Origin: an uncultured Oleispira sp.
Lineage (GTDB): Bacteria > Pseudomonadota > Gammaproteobacteria > Pseudomonadales > Oceanobacteraceae
Assembly (NCBI GenBank): GCA_913019965.1
Contig: CAJVZR010000002.1
Span: forward strand, 1 to 64,000
Length of the DNA stretch: 64,000 nt
Direction: 5' to 3'
Below are positions 1 through 8,706 of this stretch, in pieces. Each line of letters starts with the position of its first letter. Position 1 is the first letter of the stretch. The position numbers were made by a program, and so were the translations under genes. The notes beneath the pieces were generated by a model, which was not told where the DNA came from, did no database searches, and was given only the letters and a program-made list of their open reading frames with translations.

Positions 1-4
1 TGGG

Positions 5-640
5 TTGGTATTTTTTATTATCACCCTAAGACAGAATGAAAAAGCACTGAGGATGAGTGCTGATGAGTTAAAGCTAACAAGGCAAGAGCTAAAAAGAGGC
101 GGTGAAGCTCAAAAGAACATTGCTGAAATTGAAAGGATCAATTTGCATGAAGACCGACTTGTAAGGCAATTAGATCAATACCTAAAATCTGAACAAACAT
201 ATATTGCTAAGTGGAATGAGCTTGCTGGTTTGAAATTAAATATGACTTGGTCGTCAGGAAGTGTGGCCAATAATGAATTGTCACTGAAGTCTTTTGCAGG
301 GGCAACAGGTGGCGCTATAAGTATTAATGGGCTTGAGTTTACTCACAGTAAGAGCTGTATTGAAAAAATTAATGCTCTAAGAGTGCTATTAATTACTACT
401 ACGTCATTTTTAAATCAGTATGTAGCTAATGTGAATCGTTTATCTCTTATTGCAGATGAATTAAATATCGAACTATTTTATGAAATCAATCCTTGGATAC
501 TCAGCATGCGATCAGGACTAGAGAGCGCACTGATATCAAACAATCAAAACTATCAAACATTAATTAGTCACCCATCATTATCTACAGAAATTGTGGAGTT
601 ATGCCAGTTAGTTGATGAGAATAAAGACCTGTTGACATAG
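5..640 (+). CDS. Unassigned membrane-anchored coiled-coil protein, probably 5'-truncated by the window edge
   Basis: I do not recognise this protein. The frame is open to the left edge and the first usable codon is a TTG at base 5, so the true start probably lies outside the window. The visible N-terminus is hydrophobic and is followed at once by a charged helix (about residues 10-60) rich in Lys, Glu, Gln and Arg that looks like a coiled coil; the rest is a mixed soluble region. This suggests a membrane-tethered cytoplasmic protein. A clear terminator follows the stop codon. Superficially similar N-termini occur in phage-defence and prophage hypothetical proteins, but no motif supports that assignment. 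The gene is probably real, its function unknown. Confidence 0.5.
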   Translation: MVFFIITLRQNEKALRMSADELKLTRQELKRGGEAQKNIAEIERINLHEDRLVRQLDQYLKSEQTYIAKWNELAGLKLNMTWSSGSVANNELSLKSFAGATGGAISINGLEFTHSKSCIEKINALRVLLITTTSFLNQYVANVNRLSLIADELNIELFYEINPWILSMRSGLESALISNNQNYQTLISHPSLSTEIVELCQLVDENKDLLT

Positions 641-689
641 CCTGCGCAGCAAAGTAGTATTTTTCCCACACTAGCGAAATTACATATAA

Positions 690-721
690 AGCTCGTTCAT
701 TCATTTGAACGGGCTTTTTTT
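690..721 (+). terminator. Rho-independent terminator
   Basis: A 10-bp stem (690-699 with 706-715, one G-T wobble) closes a 6-base loop and runs into a T tract. It sits 50 bases after the stop codon of the first gene and ends just before the ribosome binding site of the next. Confidence 0.8.
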
Positions 722-741
722 ATGCCCGAAGGAAAGTCCCA

Positions 742-990
742 ATGCTTGAAAATATCGACCCGTCAACTGTGCTGGCGTTGCTCTCGCTGTTTGCGACTGT
801 CGCCATGCAGCTGATCGGCTTCGGTAAAATCATCGGGCAAATAAACATTAAATTATCTGTTCATGACGAGAATCTTATTCGTCAGCAAACACGCATCGAT
901 GAGCATGCAAAAATAATCAATGACCATGATCGTGACCTAGCGATTTTAAAAGACCGTCGCGAAAGAGGTGAAGAGTACTGGCTGAAATAA
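742..990 (+). CDS. Small single-TM coiled-coil protein, unassigned (phage-like in style)
   Basis: An 82-residue protein with an acceptable ribosome binding site (AAGGAA, about 8 bases before ATG). Residues 9-33 form one hydrophobic membrane segment; the remainder is a charged His/Asp/Lys-rich helix, likely a coiled coil. Short proteins of this layout are common in prophage lysis modules and in chromosomal gene pairs. No holin, spanin or toxin motif can be named with confidence. It lies between a terminator and an unrelated minus-strand kinase gene, so it appears to be monocistronic. Confidence 0.5.
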   Translation: MLENIDPSTVLALLSLFATVAMQLIGFGKIIGQINIKLSVHDENLIRQQTRIDEHAKIINDHDRDLAILKDRRERGEEYWLK

Positions 991-1130
991 ATAACAGCGC
1001 TAAGAAAGAAGTGGCGCAGGGCGCTGACTCACCATAGTTACTTCAAGTAACTCACATCATTTAATATCTATTGGATTTTCTGGTGTGAATATGCTTACGA
1101 ACAAGTCCGGCCCCGGGTACCATCCTTCCC

Positions 1131-1145
1131 TTGGCTTTAAGCCAA
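1131..1145. repeat. Short perfect palindrome
   Basis: TTGGCTT and AAGCCAA flank a single central T. It lies downstream of both the 82-residue gene and the convergent histidine kinase gene. No T tract follows on either strand, so it is not a typical terminator. The rest of 991-1203 shows nothing recognisable. Confidence 0.35.
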
Positions 1146-1203
1146 AGCGGAACTTCTAGAAAAAATCATAAAAACTACATTGTTAGCACTACAGTCAGAA
1201 TAA

Positions 1204-3336
1204 CTATAGCTCCTGATTTTCTATATATATTTCAAACTTAACACCTTGCCCCAATTGACTAGTGCAATCGATATGCCCATGCAATGTATCGGTTATTAAT
1301 TTATAAACGATATTCATTCCAAGTCCTGTACCACCTTTTCCTTTACGCGTAGTGAAGAAAGGGTCGAAAATTCTTTTCAGTGATTCTTCCGACATCCCCT
1401 TGCCATCATCTTTGTAAGTTAAAAGGACTCCGTTATCTTTTGCACTGACATCAATAGAAATATAACCCTTATCAATTTCTTCGAAGCCATGAATGATAGA
1501 ATTCATAACTAAATTAGTGATAATTTGAGCCATGGCACCGGGCAGTGTAGTAATCACTAGGCGCTCATCCCCAGTTACTTCAATAACATGCTTCAAAGTT
1601 TTAATTCTAGGCTTAAGGGTAGAGAGTAGATCAATAATATAACCATAAACGCCAAAAGGCCTAAGGTCTTCTATGCACTGATCGACTGCCACTTGCTTAA
1701 AGTTTTTAATCAGCTCAGCAGTGCGGCTTAAATTTGCACTTAATATATCGCTATTATCCAGTGCTATCTTCATGAAATCGGTAAAGTCTTGGCGGGACAT
1801 ATTACCTTCATTGAACTTTTTCTCTATCAGGGACGCTTCATCACGAAAAAATGACTCTGAAGTAATGCAGATCCCAATAGGCGTGCTCACCTCATGGGAA
1901 ACTCCTGCCACCAGCTCACCTAACGACGACATCTTCTCAGCTTCAATCAACTGCATCTGCGTAGACTCTAGCTCCTTACTTTGCGTTTCGAGCAGGCTTT
2001 CTAGTTCGTCATGACTCTCTTTAAGCTGTTTGCGCTTTTCATGAATATCCGCAGACATTTCATTAAAAGCCTTTGCTAAAAGCCCGATCTCATCATTAGT
2101 ATCAACCTCAATCGAATGCTCCAATTCACCCTGAGCCAGCGATTCAACACCGCGCATGAGCTTTGAAAGAGGGGCATTAATAATACGAGCGATAATCAAA
2201 TAATACAGTGCACAAACAAGAATTGTGCAAAGAACAATAACCATGAAGACTTGCATAAACAGCTTAAAATTTAACTCTTCAACCTCTGATACCGGACTAA
2301 GGGTTAAGATTTCAAGTTCACGCAAGTCGTCATTGCCCGCGGTAAAAGCCACCTTGCTACTAGCGACAAAATAATCGATTCCCGCATTATTTACCTTGCC
2401 ATCTTCACGAGCGCGAATAAAATTTTCAGTATCATCTAGAGTGCTAACCAAGACGCTATCATCGATTAAAGCAACAATATCAACATTCACTAGATCTTTA
2501 AGGCGCAATAGCTGGTTTAAATCAACAACCCGCTCTAAAACGATAATGAATGAATTAACGCTTTCGCCTCCCCAGGTTCGAGGGTTTGACATCGACAATT
2601 CAATATATGACGTTGTCTGAATGACAGGAAGGCCGCCTACAACAATCAACCTGTTTACCTTTTTATCGACTTCAACTTCAGGTGCCTCTGGTGTCGCGAA
2701 TGAAATATTCGCTTCAATGTTTTTTAAAAAATCTTTCAAGGTCAGCTCATAAATAGAACTCACATTAAATAACGCAGCATGACGCATAAAATCAGTATCG
2801 GTAATGCTCGACGATAGGGCAGATAACCTATCTTTTGCTTGGTACTGTGCCATTTCCAGATTATCGCCCTCCAGTTTTATTGAAAAAGCAGGGGCTTCAG
2901 AGTTATCTTCAGTAAATACAGGATTATGATACAAGGTAATGGAGTCTAGCTCTTGGCTTAAGCGCACCGAACTAAGCAGCTTTCCTAGTACCAGTTGTGA
3001 TTGCAGGCTGTATATTTGATCGGCTTCTTCTATTTCACTACCCTCAAAATCCTCTTCGAAATAAAAGGGACCCAACGTGGAAAGCAATACCAGCAGGTTC
3101 TTGATTTCAGTTTGCTGATCAATGCTCAAAAGAACCTCACTACTACTTTCAGCCATCTCCTCAATTTGCCTGGTGATAACATGGGCAGAGCGAATTAGAT
3201 TACTACGAGTAATCGATTCTAAGTTTGCGTAGCCATTAATACCAATCACAATCGCTATCGCTGCCGACATAAAAAACATAGCGGCAGCGATAATCGATAT
3301 TAACTTACGACTTATAACCCTAGTTTTATCCTGCAT
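1204..3336 (-). CDS. HAMP-domain sensor histidine kinase
   Basis: Transmembrane sensor kinase of 710 residues. An N-terminal membrane helix (about 12-34) and a second helix (about 360-385) enclose a periplasmic region of roughly 320 residues. A HAMP domain (about 385-440) and a coiled coil (about 440-475) follow. The phosphoacceptor H-box is GVSHEVSTP with His481. The ATPase domain has the N-box (NLVMNS), a DDGKGM G1 box, FDPFFTT and a GTGLGM G2 box, so the catalytic parts are intact. There is no receiver domain and no response regulator beside it. The start codon follows the stop of the upstream binding-protein gene by one base, with AAGGAA inside that gene's end, so the two are co-expressed. 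By analogy with LuxP-LuxQ, TorT-TorS and ChvE-VirA, the binding protein may present ligand to this kinase; that is inference. Confidence 0.9.
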   Translation of the reverse strand: MQDKTRVISRKLISIIAAAMFFMSAAIAIVIGINGYANLESITRSNLIRSAHVITRQIEEMAESSSEVLLSIDQQTEIKNLLVLLSTLGPFYFEEDFEGSEIEEADQIYSLQSQLVLGKLLSSVRLSQELDSITLYHNPVFTEDNSEAPAFSIKLEGDNLEMAQYQAKDRLSALSSSITDTDFMRHAALFNVSSIYELTLKDFLKNIEANISFATPEAPEVEVDKKVNRLIVVGGLPVIQTTSYIELSMSNPRTWGGESVNSFIIVLERVVDLNQLLRLKDLVNVDIVALIDDSVLVSTLDDTENFIRAREDGKVNNAGIDYFVASSKVAFTAGNDDLRELEILTLSPVSEVEELNFKLFMQVFMVIVLCTILVCALYYLIIARIINAPLSKLMRGVESLAQGELEHSIEVDTNDEIGLLAKAFNEMSADIHEKRKQLKESHDELESLLETQSKELESTQMQLIEAEKMSSLGELVAGVSHEVSTPIGICITSESFFRDEASLIEKKFNEGNMSRQDFTDFMKIALDNSDILSANLSRTAELIKNFKQVAVDQCIEDLRPFGVYGYIIDLLSTLKPRIKTLKHVIEVTGDERLVITTLPGAMAQIITNLVMNSIIHGFEEIDKGYISIDVSAKDNGVLLTYKDDGKGMSEESLKRIFDPFFTTRKGKGGTGLGMNIVYKLITDTLHGHIDCTSQLGQGVKFEIYIENQEL

Positions 3337-3337
3337 G

Positions 3338-5062
3338 TTAATTCCATTCCTTAATTAAACGCTCATAAGGAATGGTTTTTGGTTCACTTCGTTTTCTGAT
3401 TGGTTTTGGCGCCCCATCTTTCAATAGCCAATGCTGCTCTGTCTTTTGAGCATTTAACTTAGGGGATAGGCGCGACATTTTTAATCGTGACATTATTTTA
3501 TCTTGCTGCTTTGCAATTGAATCCATCGCCTGAGAAGCAGTAATTTCACCCTTAATTGATTTAGCTATTTGCGGCCACCATACTTTCGACATTGAAGGGT
3601 AGTGAGGTACGTTTAAGCCGGTATCAGTCCATAAGGTTTCATTTTTCGAGGTATAAAACTCTACAATACCTCCCCATTTCTTTTTGTTCTTCTGAATGTG
3701 GCTAGACGTTAATGTGGACAATCTAACCGGCGTCCCCCCGGCGATAAACTTATCTACGGCAACGGTTTTAGAAACACAAAATTGCGCCCATAACCAAGCA
3801 GCATTACGCTTAGATCCCTTCACCCCTTTAGGAATAGTCCAGCTACCGGCATCTTGGTAGCCAGCTTTCATGCCTTTTTCCCAATAACGGCCATGGGGAG
3901 TAGGGGCTACACGCCAAACGGGTAAGCCGTCTTTGCCCAGCATAGGGCTGCCTGGTTCAGTGAAACTTTCGTCGGATAGCCAGGTAATGTACTGAAATAC
4001 CCGTTGCGCGATGTTCCCGTTAGCGGCTTTCGGCCCGGCATCCTCCCAGCGCCAGTTGAGCGCTTCTGGGGGGGCATATTGCTTCAGCCAATCGATATAG
4101 GTTTGCAAGGCATATACTGCGGCGGGGCTATTGGTTGCCCCTCCTCGGGAAACAGATGAACCGACGGGAACATTCTTCTCTACTCGAATCCCCCATTCAT
4201 CAACGGGATAACCATTCGGCAAGCCTTTATCTCCCACGCCGGCTATGGCCAGCCAAGAATCCGTAAAGCGCCAGCCGAGAGAAGGTGACTTCTTACCATA
4301 ATCCAAGTGACCATAGACCTTCTTGCCATCAACCTTGGTCTTAGTAAAGAATTCTGCGATATCTTCGTAGGCGGCCCAATTCACCGGTACACCTAACTCG
4401 TATTGCTTATTCTTGCCATATTTATTAGCGGTGAATTTTTTGAACTTATCTTGAATATCCTTACGGCTAAACCAATCATGGCGGAACCAGTACAGGTTAG
4501 CGAATTGCTGATCCGGTAGTTGCAGTTGGTTGCCTTTTTCATCTTGAGCAAACTCAAGATTCATAAAGTCTTTTAAATCTAAATAGGGGTTAGTGTACTT
4601 TTTACCTTCTTGCGCCATATAGCGGGTTAGATTTACAGCGCCATCCATGCGCATATGTGTACCGATTAAATCAGCATCACTAACATAAATATCATACGTA
4701 TTGCGGCCGCTAGTAAGCTGCTTCATCAACAAGTCTACGACAGCACCTTCTCCACGAATATCGTGCTGCACTTTAATCCCTGTCACGTCAAAGAACGCCT
4801 TAGCCAATACATCGCGCTCCCAATAATGGGTTTTAATGCCTTCAGCAATGGAAGTTATCTTTTTTCCCTTAAACTTTGCACCGGCTTGGCGAAACCAGTC
4901 TAACTCCGCTTTTCGCTGCTTAGCTGAGATTGAGGAGTGACTGAATTCCTGCACCCAATGATCAACCGCTTCGTCAGTCGAGACAAAATCGGCCAGAGAA
5001 GCCTTCGATACCAGCAGTACCAATACCAAAGCAAAAGAATATTGGAAATTTAACTTCATCAT
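3338..5062 (-). CDS. Periplasmic solute-binding protein, GlpV-like (glycerol/sugar ABC family)
   Basis: Type I extracellular solute-binding protein of about 574 residues with a signal peptide (hydrophobic stretch, then an Ala-containing cleavage region near residue 24). From memory it resembles the rhizobial glycerol-binding protein GlpV: AELDWF near the start, SGRNTYD, DADLIGTH, LPDQQFANLYWFRHDWF, VNWAAYEDIAEFF, YGKKSPSLGWRFTD, and the Trp/Tyr/Pro-rich C-terminal half. I place the start at the ATG at 5062, preceded by AAGG about 8 bases upstream and followed by the signal peptide; the longer open frame has no signal peptide and would overlap the divergent radical SAM gene. A basic tail of about 45 residues follows the family's usual end. 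No permease or ATPase gene is nearby. The gene heads a two-gene operon with a histidine kinase, which suggests a sensory rather than uptake role. Confidence 0.88.
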   Translation of the reverse strand: MMKLNFQYSFALVLVLLVSKASLADFVSTDEAVDHWVQEFSHSSISAKQRKAELDWFRQAGAKFKGKKITSIAEGIKTHYWERDVLAKAFFDVTGIKVQHDIRGEGAVVDLLMKQLTSGRNTYDIYVSDADLIGTHMRMDGAVNLTRYMAQEGKKYTNPYLDLKDFMNLEFAQDEKGNQLQLPDQQFANLYWFRHDWFSRKDIQDKFKKFTANKYGKNKQYELGVPVNWAAYEDIAEFFTKTKVDGKKVYGHLDYGKKSPSLGWRFTDSWLAIAGVGDKGLPNGYPVDEWGIRVEKNVPVGSSVSRGGATNSPAAVYALQTYIDWLKQYAPPEALNWRWEDAGPKAANGNIAQRVFQYITWLSDESFTEPGSPMLGKDGLPVWRVAPTPHGRYWEKGMKAGYQDAGSWTIPKGVKGSKRNAAWLWAQFCVSKTVAVDKFIAGGTPVRLSTLTSSHIQKNKKKWGGIVEFYTSKNETLWTDTGLNVPHYPSMSKVWWPQIAKSIKGEITASQAMDSIAKQQDKIMSRLKMSRLSPKLNAQKTEQHWLLKDGAPKPIRKRSEPKTIPYERLIKEWN

Positions 5063-5168
5063 CACAAGCCTTACATACATGCATACATTTATTGAGTATA
5101 GAAAAGGCTGCAAGCAAGTAAAGGCAGACTCTTTGGTGTAAAATAAATAATATTTATTAATACATTTT

Positions 5169-5192
5169 GGTTTCAACAGTCTGGTTTCAACA
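5169..5192 (+). repeat. Direct repeat abutting a start codon
   Basis: GGTTTCAACA occurs twice (5169-5178 and 5183-5192), 14 bases apart, and the second copy touches the ATG of the radical SAM gene. It takes the place where a Shine-Dalgarno sequence would be, and no good one is visible. Confidence 0.5.
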
Positions 5193-6071
5193 ATGCTGCA
5201 ATATATAGAACCCGTTTTTCGTCCTCCAAGCGAAGGCCGCTCATTAATTTTACAAGTCACCAATGGCTGCTCTTGGAATAAATGCACTTTCTGCGACATG
5301 TATACCCAACCGCAGAAAAAGTTTCGTGCAAAAGCTGAAGATGAGACCCTGGCCGAGATTAAAAAGGTGGCAGCAGCGGGGCCACAATTCGATAAAGTGT
5401 TTCTCGCAGATGGGGATGCACTCGTTCTGCCAACTCGCAGGCTAATCGAGATTCTCGAAGCCATTCAGCAATACCTACCCTGGGTTCGCCGGGTAAGTAG
5501 CTACTGCTTGCCGCGTAATATTCGTAAAAAATCGGTCGAGGATTTACAAAAATTACAGTCCCTAGGCCTGGGCATGGCGTATGTCGGTGCAGAGAGTGGT
5601 GATGATGAGATTCTCGAGTTTATCAATAAAGGTGAAACTTACGAATCTACCTTGTCAGCCTTAACTAAACTGAAGCAAGCAGGAATCAAGACCTCTGTAA
5701 TGATCCTAAATGGCATGGGTGGCATGAAGTACAGTCAGCAGCATGCGGAAAATTCAGCAAGACTAATGAATGAAGCTCAGCCTAATTTCCTATCAACTCT
5801 TGTGGTCAGCTACCCGATGGGTGATGAACGAGTACGAGAAGGCTTTAAAGGAGAGTATGAGATGCCTGATCAGCGCACCTTGTTTATGGAAATGCGCCAC
5901 TTAATCGAAACCCTTGAATTAGAAAATACTATTTTTCGTAGTGATCACGCCTCCAACTATGTAACCCTAAAAGGCACCCTAGGCGAAGATAAGCAAAGGT
6001 TCCTCGATCAGCTTGATGATGCCATCGCTGGGCGTATTGCACTGCGCCAAGAATGGCAGCGAGGGCTCTAA
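5193..6071 (+). CDS. Radical SAM protein (COG1032-type)
   Basis: Radical SAM enzyme of 292 residues. The iron-sulfur ligands are Cys26, Cys31 and Cys34 in GCSWNKCTFCDMY, a CX4CX2C spacing seen in a subgroup of COG1032-like radical SAM proteins rather than the usual CX3CX2C. A Gly-rich SAM-contact region (YVGAESGDD) and NGMGGM follow in the TIM-barrel part. There is no B12-binding or SPASM extension, so it is a minimal barrel. The substrate is unknown. The stop is one base before the next start, so it is probably co-transcribed with the DUF1285 gene; it is divergent from the binding-protein operon. The start codon has a weak ribosome binding site and follows a direct repeat. Confidence 0.85.
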   Translation: MLQYIEPVFRPPSEGRSLILQVTNGCSWNKCTFCDMYTQPQKKFRAKAEDETLAEIKKVAAAGPQFDKVFLADGDALVLPTRRLIEILEAIQQYLPWVRRVSSYCLPRNIRKKSVEDLQKLQSLGLGMAYVGAESGDDEILEFINKGETYESTLSALTKLKQAGIKTSVMILNGMGGMKYSQQHAENSARLMNEAQPNFLSTLVVSYPMGDERVREGFKGEYEMPDQRTLFMEMRHLIETLELENTIFRSDHASNYVTLKGTLGEDKQRFLDQLDDAIAGRIALRQEWQRGL

Positions 6072-6072
6072 T

Positions 6073-6618
6073 ATGAGTGAAAATACAGGGAAAGACCTAT
6101 TTAAAATGCTGGGCAAATTTGAGCAACAGCAAAAAATGCCACCGGTGGAAAGCTGGAATCCTACAGTAGAGGCTGAGATCGATATTCATATCGACTCCCA
6201 AGGTCGCTGGTTTCATGAAGGCGGGCATTTTGATCGCCAAGACCTAGCCCGCATGTTCGCCTCTATCTTGCGTAGAGAAGGGGATAACTACTACCTGGTC
6301 ACCCCTGTAGAAAAATTAAAGATTCGTATTGATGATGTGCCATTCAGCATTGTTCTTATGAAAACTGAGCTAAAAGATGGATTGCAGACACTTAGTTTTA
6401 TGACAAGTCTAGGTGATGAGGTCATTGCCAGCGAAAAAAATAGAATTGAATTTAGACTCAGTTCAAGCGGTGACCAGATTCCCTACATAGAAGTCCGCAA
6501 TGGCTTATGGGGCAAGCTCAATCAGAGCACCTATTATGAACTGATAAATCTTGTGCAAGAGAGGAAGGATGGTTTCTTTATAAGTAGCTCTGGCTTCGAC
6601 TTCAAGGCTCCTGCATAA
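6073..6618 (+). CDS. DUF1285 domain protein
   Basis: Soluble protein of 181 residues matching the DUF1285 family: the conserved opening (ESWNP then DIHIDSQGRWFHEG), an FDRQDLARMFASILRREGD stretch, and YYLVTPVEK. The family is widespread in proteobacteria and has no assigned biochemical role that I can state. I use the ATG at 6073, one base after the radical SAM stop, instead of an earlier in-frame ATG that would lie inside that gene. A CCACAGAG-type inverted repeat follows the stop. Confidence 0.85.
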   Translation: MSENTGKDLFKMLGKFEQQQKMPPVESWNPTVEAEIDIHIDSQGRWFHEGGHFDRQDLARMFASILRREGDNYYLVTPVEKLKIRIDDVPFSIVLMKTELKDGLQTLSFMTSLGDEVIASEKNRIEFRLSSSGDQIPYIEVRNGLWGKLNQSTYYELINLVQERKDGFFISSSGFDFKAPA

Positions 6619-6626
6619 AAGAAAAT

Positions 6627-6747
6627 TAACCACAGAGGTCGCAGAGAACACAGAGAAAGGCGGCAAGAGGCAAGGAGCTGCACGACTCTGATTAGCATCC
6701 ATCTATTCACTTGCACCTCCTCTGTGTAGCGCAGCGCTCTGTGGTAA
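6627..6747. repeat. CCACAGAG-type intergenic inverted repeat
   Basis: The left arm begins near 6627 (AACCACAGAG, then CGCAGAG and ACACAGAG) and the right arm is its imperfect reverse complement ending CTCTGTGGT at about 6746. The arms are about 30 bases around an 55-60 base centre. The same terminal motif, TTAACCACAGAG, recurs at 32391 in a much shorter hairpin. It looks like a dispersed REP- or MITE-like element. Confidence 0.6.
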
Positions 6748-6784
6748 AACGCTTTTGTCTTTTAATCTGCACAAATAACAAGCT

Positions 6785-6809
6785 CAAAAAAAGCGGCCTG
6801 AGCCGCTTT
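6785..6809 (-). terminator. Terminator of the ETF-QO gene
   Basis: AAAGCGGC (6790-6797) pairs with GCCGCTTT (6802-6809) around a CTGA loop. On the minus strand it is followed by a run of T. It lies about 35 bases past the stop of the ETF:quinone oxidoreductase gene. Confidence 0.85.
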
Positions 6810-6843
6810 CTTCAATACAATCTACCTTCTTTACAGAAAGTGA

Positions 6844-8487
6844 TTACATGTTTGGATAGTTAGGACCACCAGCACCTTCTGGAGTTACCCAGGTGATGTT
6901 CTGGGCAGGGTCTTTAATATCACACGTCTTACAGTGTACACAGTTCTGAGAGTTGATCTGGAAACGCTTGTCGCCATTTTCTTCTTCAACAATCTCATAT
7001 ACACCAGCAGGGCAGTAGCGCTGAGCTGGCTCATCGAACTTCTCAAGGTTTGAACCTAAAGGAATTGACGCATCTTTTAAGCGTAAGTGACATGGCTGAT
7101 CTTCGGCGTGGTTTACGTTACCGATAAAGACAGAATCCAACTTAGCAAAGCTCAATACACCATCCGGCTTAGGATAGTCGATCTTCTTGCATTCTGAAGC
7201 AGGCTTCAAGGTCGCGTGATCTGGCGTAGTATCATGTAAACTAACCGGAATCTTGAACAAGTTCTGGTCGATGAAGTTAAATGCAGCACCTAAGTACATG
7301 CCAAACTTGTGCATCGCAGGGCCGAAGTTACGGCTACCTTCAAGCTCTTCGTAAACCCAAGAGGATTCAAACGCTGCAGTGAACTCAGTGATTTCGTCGT
7401 GCTGACGCTCTGATTTAATCGCCTTAACGATTTCTTCAGCTGCGATCATGCCGCTCTTCATAGCAGTGTGAGTACCCTTGATCTTAGCGAAGTTCAAAGT
7501 ACCGGCATCACAGCCGACTACCAAACCGCCTGGGAAGGTCATCTTAGGTAAGCAGTTCAAACCACCTTTAGCAATTGCACGAGCACCATAAGAAGCGCGC
7601 TTACCGCCAGTCAAATGCTTAGCCATCACAGGGTGATGCTTCAAACGCTGGAATTCATCAAATGGGCTAACGTGTGGGTTAGAGTAAGATAGATCTGTAA
7701 TCAAACCACAAACAACCTGGTTGTTTTCAGCGTGGTATAAGAAGAAACCACCGGAAGAACCCGATTCATTTAAAGGCCAACCTGCGCCGTGAACAACCAA
7801 ACCTTCTTGGTGCTGCTCAGCAGGGATATCCCATAATTCTTTAATACCGATACCATAGTGCTGAGGATCTTTACCTTCGTCCAATTTGAACTCAGAGATC
7901 AACTCTTTACCTAGGTGGCCGCGACAACCTTCAGCAAATACTGTGTACTTGCCACGTAGCTCCATGCCTTGCATGTACATATCAGTCTGTTCACCTGACT
8001 CAGATACACCCATGTCGCCAGTGATAATGCCTTTAACGACGCCATCTTCAACAATGTACTCAGCCGCAGAGAAACCTGGGTAGATTTCTACACCTAAGGC
8101 TTCGGCTTGCTCTCCCAACCAGCGAACAACGTTACCTAGGCTGACAACATAGTTGCCATCGTTGTGCATTGGCTTAGGGATTGCCCAGTTAGGGGTTTTG
8201 ATACCGCCTTTATCACTGGTTAAGATGTAAACTTCATCTTTTAGCACTTCAGTATTTAGCGGAGCGCCCATTTCTTTGTAGTTAGGGAACAGCTCAACTA
8301 AAGCGCGATCTTCAATTACCGCACCGGATAATATGTGGGCGCCGACTTCAGAACCTTTCTCAACTAAGCATACGCTCAGTTCTTGTTCGTTTTCTTGGGC
8401 AAGTTGCATTAGACGAATTGCAGTTGAAAGACCAGACGGGCCTCCACCAACAATAACGACATCATATTCCATCGATTCACGTTGCAT
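6844..8487 (-). CDS. Electron transfer flavoprotein:ubiquinone oxidoreductase (ETF-QO)
   Basis: Membrane-associated flavoprotein that passes electrons from reduced ETF to ubiquinone, linking fatty-acid and amino-acid dehydrogenases to respiration. The length (547 residues) matches bacterial ETF-QO. The FAD dinucleotide-binding motif VGGGPSG lies at about residues 13-19. The C-terminal ferredoxin-like region carries Cys516, Cys519 and Cys522 in CVHCKTC plus an upstream RYCPAG cysteine, ligands for one 4Fe-4S cluster. It ends in GGPNYPNM, as usual for the family. AGGAG lies about 8 bases before the ATG. It is divergent from etfBA, its redox partner, so the two units probably share control from the 8488-8822 region. 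Confidence 0.95.
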   Translation of the reverse strand: MQRESMEYDVVIVGGGPSGLSTAIRLMQLAQENEQELSVCLVEKGSEVGAHILSGAVIEDRALVELFPNYKEMGAPLNTEVLKDEVYILTSDKGGIKTPNWAIPKPMHNDGNYVVSLGNVVRWLGEQAEALGVEIYPGFSAAEYIVEDGVVKGIITGDMGVSESGEQTDMYMQGMELRGKYTVFAEGCRGHLGKELISEFKLDEGKDPQHYGIGIKELWDIPAEQHQEGLVVHGAGWPLNESGSSGGFFLYHAENNQVVCGLITDLSYSNPHVSPFDEFQRLKHHPVMAKHLTGGKRASYGARAIAKGGLNCLPKMTFPGGLVVGCDAGTLNFAKIKGTHTAMKSGMIAAEEIVKAIKSERQHDEITEFTAAFESSWVYEELEGSRNFGPAMHKFGMYLGAAFNFIDQNLFKIPVSLHDTTPDHATLKPASECKKIDYPKPDGVLSFAKLDSVFIGNVNHAEDQPCHLRLKDASIPLGSNLEKFDEPAQRYCPAGVYEIVEEENGDKRFQINSQNCVHCKTCDIKDPAQNITWVTPEGAGGPNYPNM

Positions 8488-8670
8488 ATTGTGATCTCCT
8501 CGAAAATAAGCTGGGAGCTAATTACAGTTGCTAATAATACTAGCAGTAAATTCTAGCGTTCTAATAAAGGCGCACAGTATACGTTTGTGTTTTCTATATA
8601 CCTAGCTTTTGGCGCTAATTTATTGATTTTTCACCCTTTGTGGACAATTTATTCACGAAAAACTGACATA

Positions 8671-8689
8671 AATAGGAGGAATTCCTATT
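8671..8689. promoter_or_regulatory. Candidate operator (inverted repeat)
   Basis: AATAGG and CCTATT flank a 7-base centre (AGGAATT), 18 bases upstream of the predicted -35 of etfBA. The position suits a transcription factor acting on both divergent units. It does not match a PsrA or FadR site that I know. The protein that binds is unknown. Confidence 0.35.
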
Positions 8690-8706
8690 CTCCCGAATAC
8701 TTTCTA

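Noticed and set aside
5063-5464. N-terminal extension of the binding-protein open frame
   Set aside because: It overlaps the divergent radical SAM gene on the other strand, lacks a signal peptide, and a good start with a binding site and signal peptide lies at 5062.
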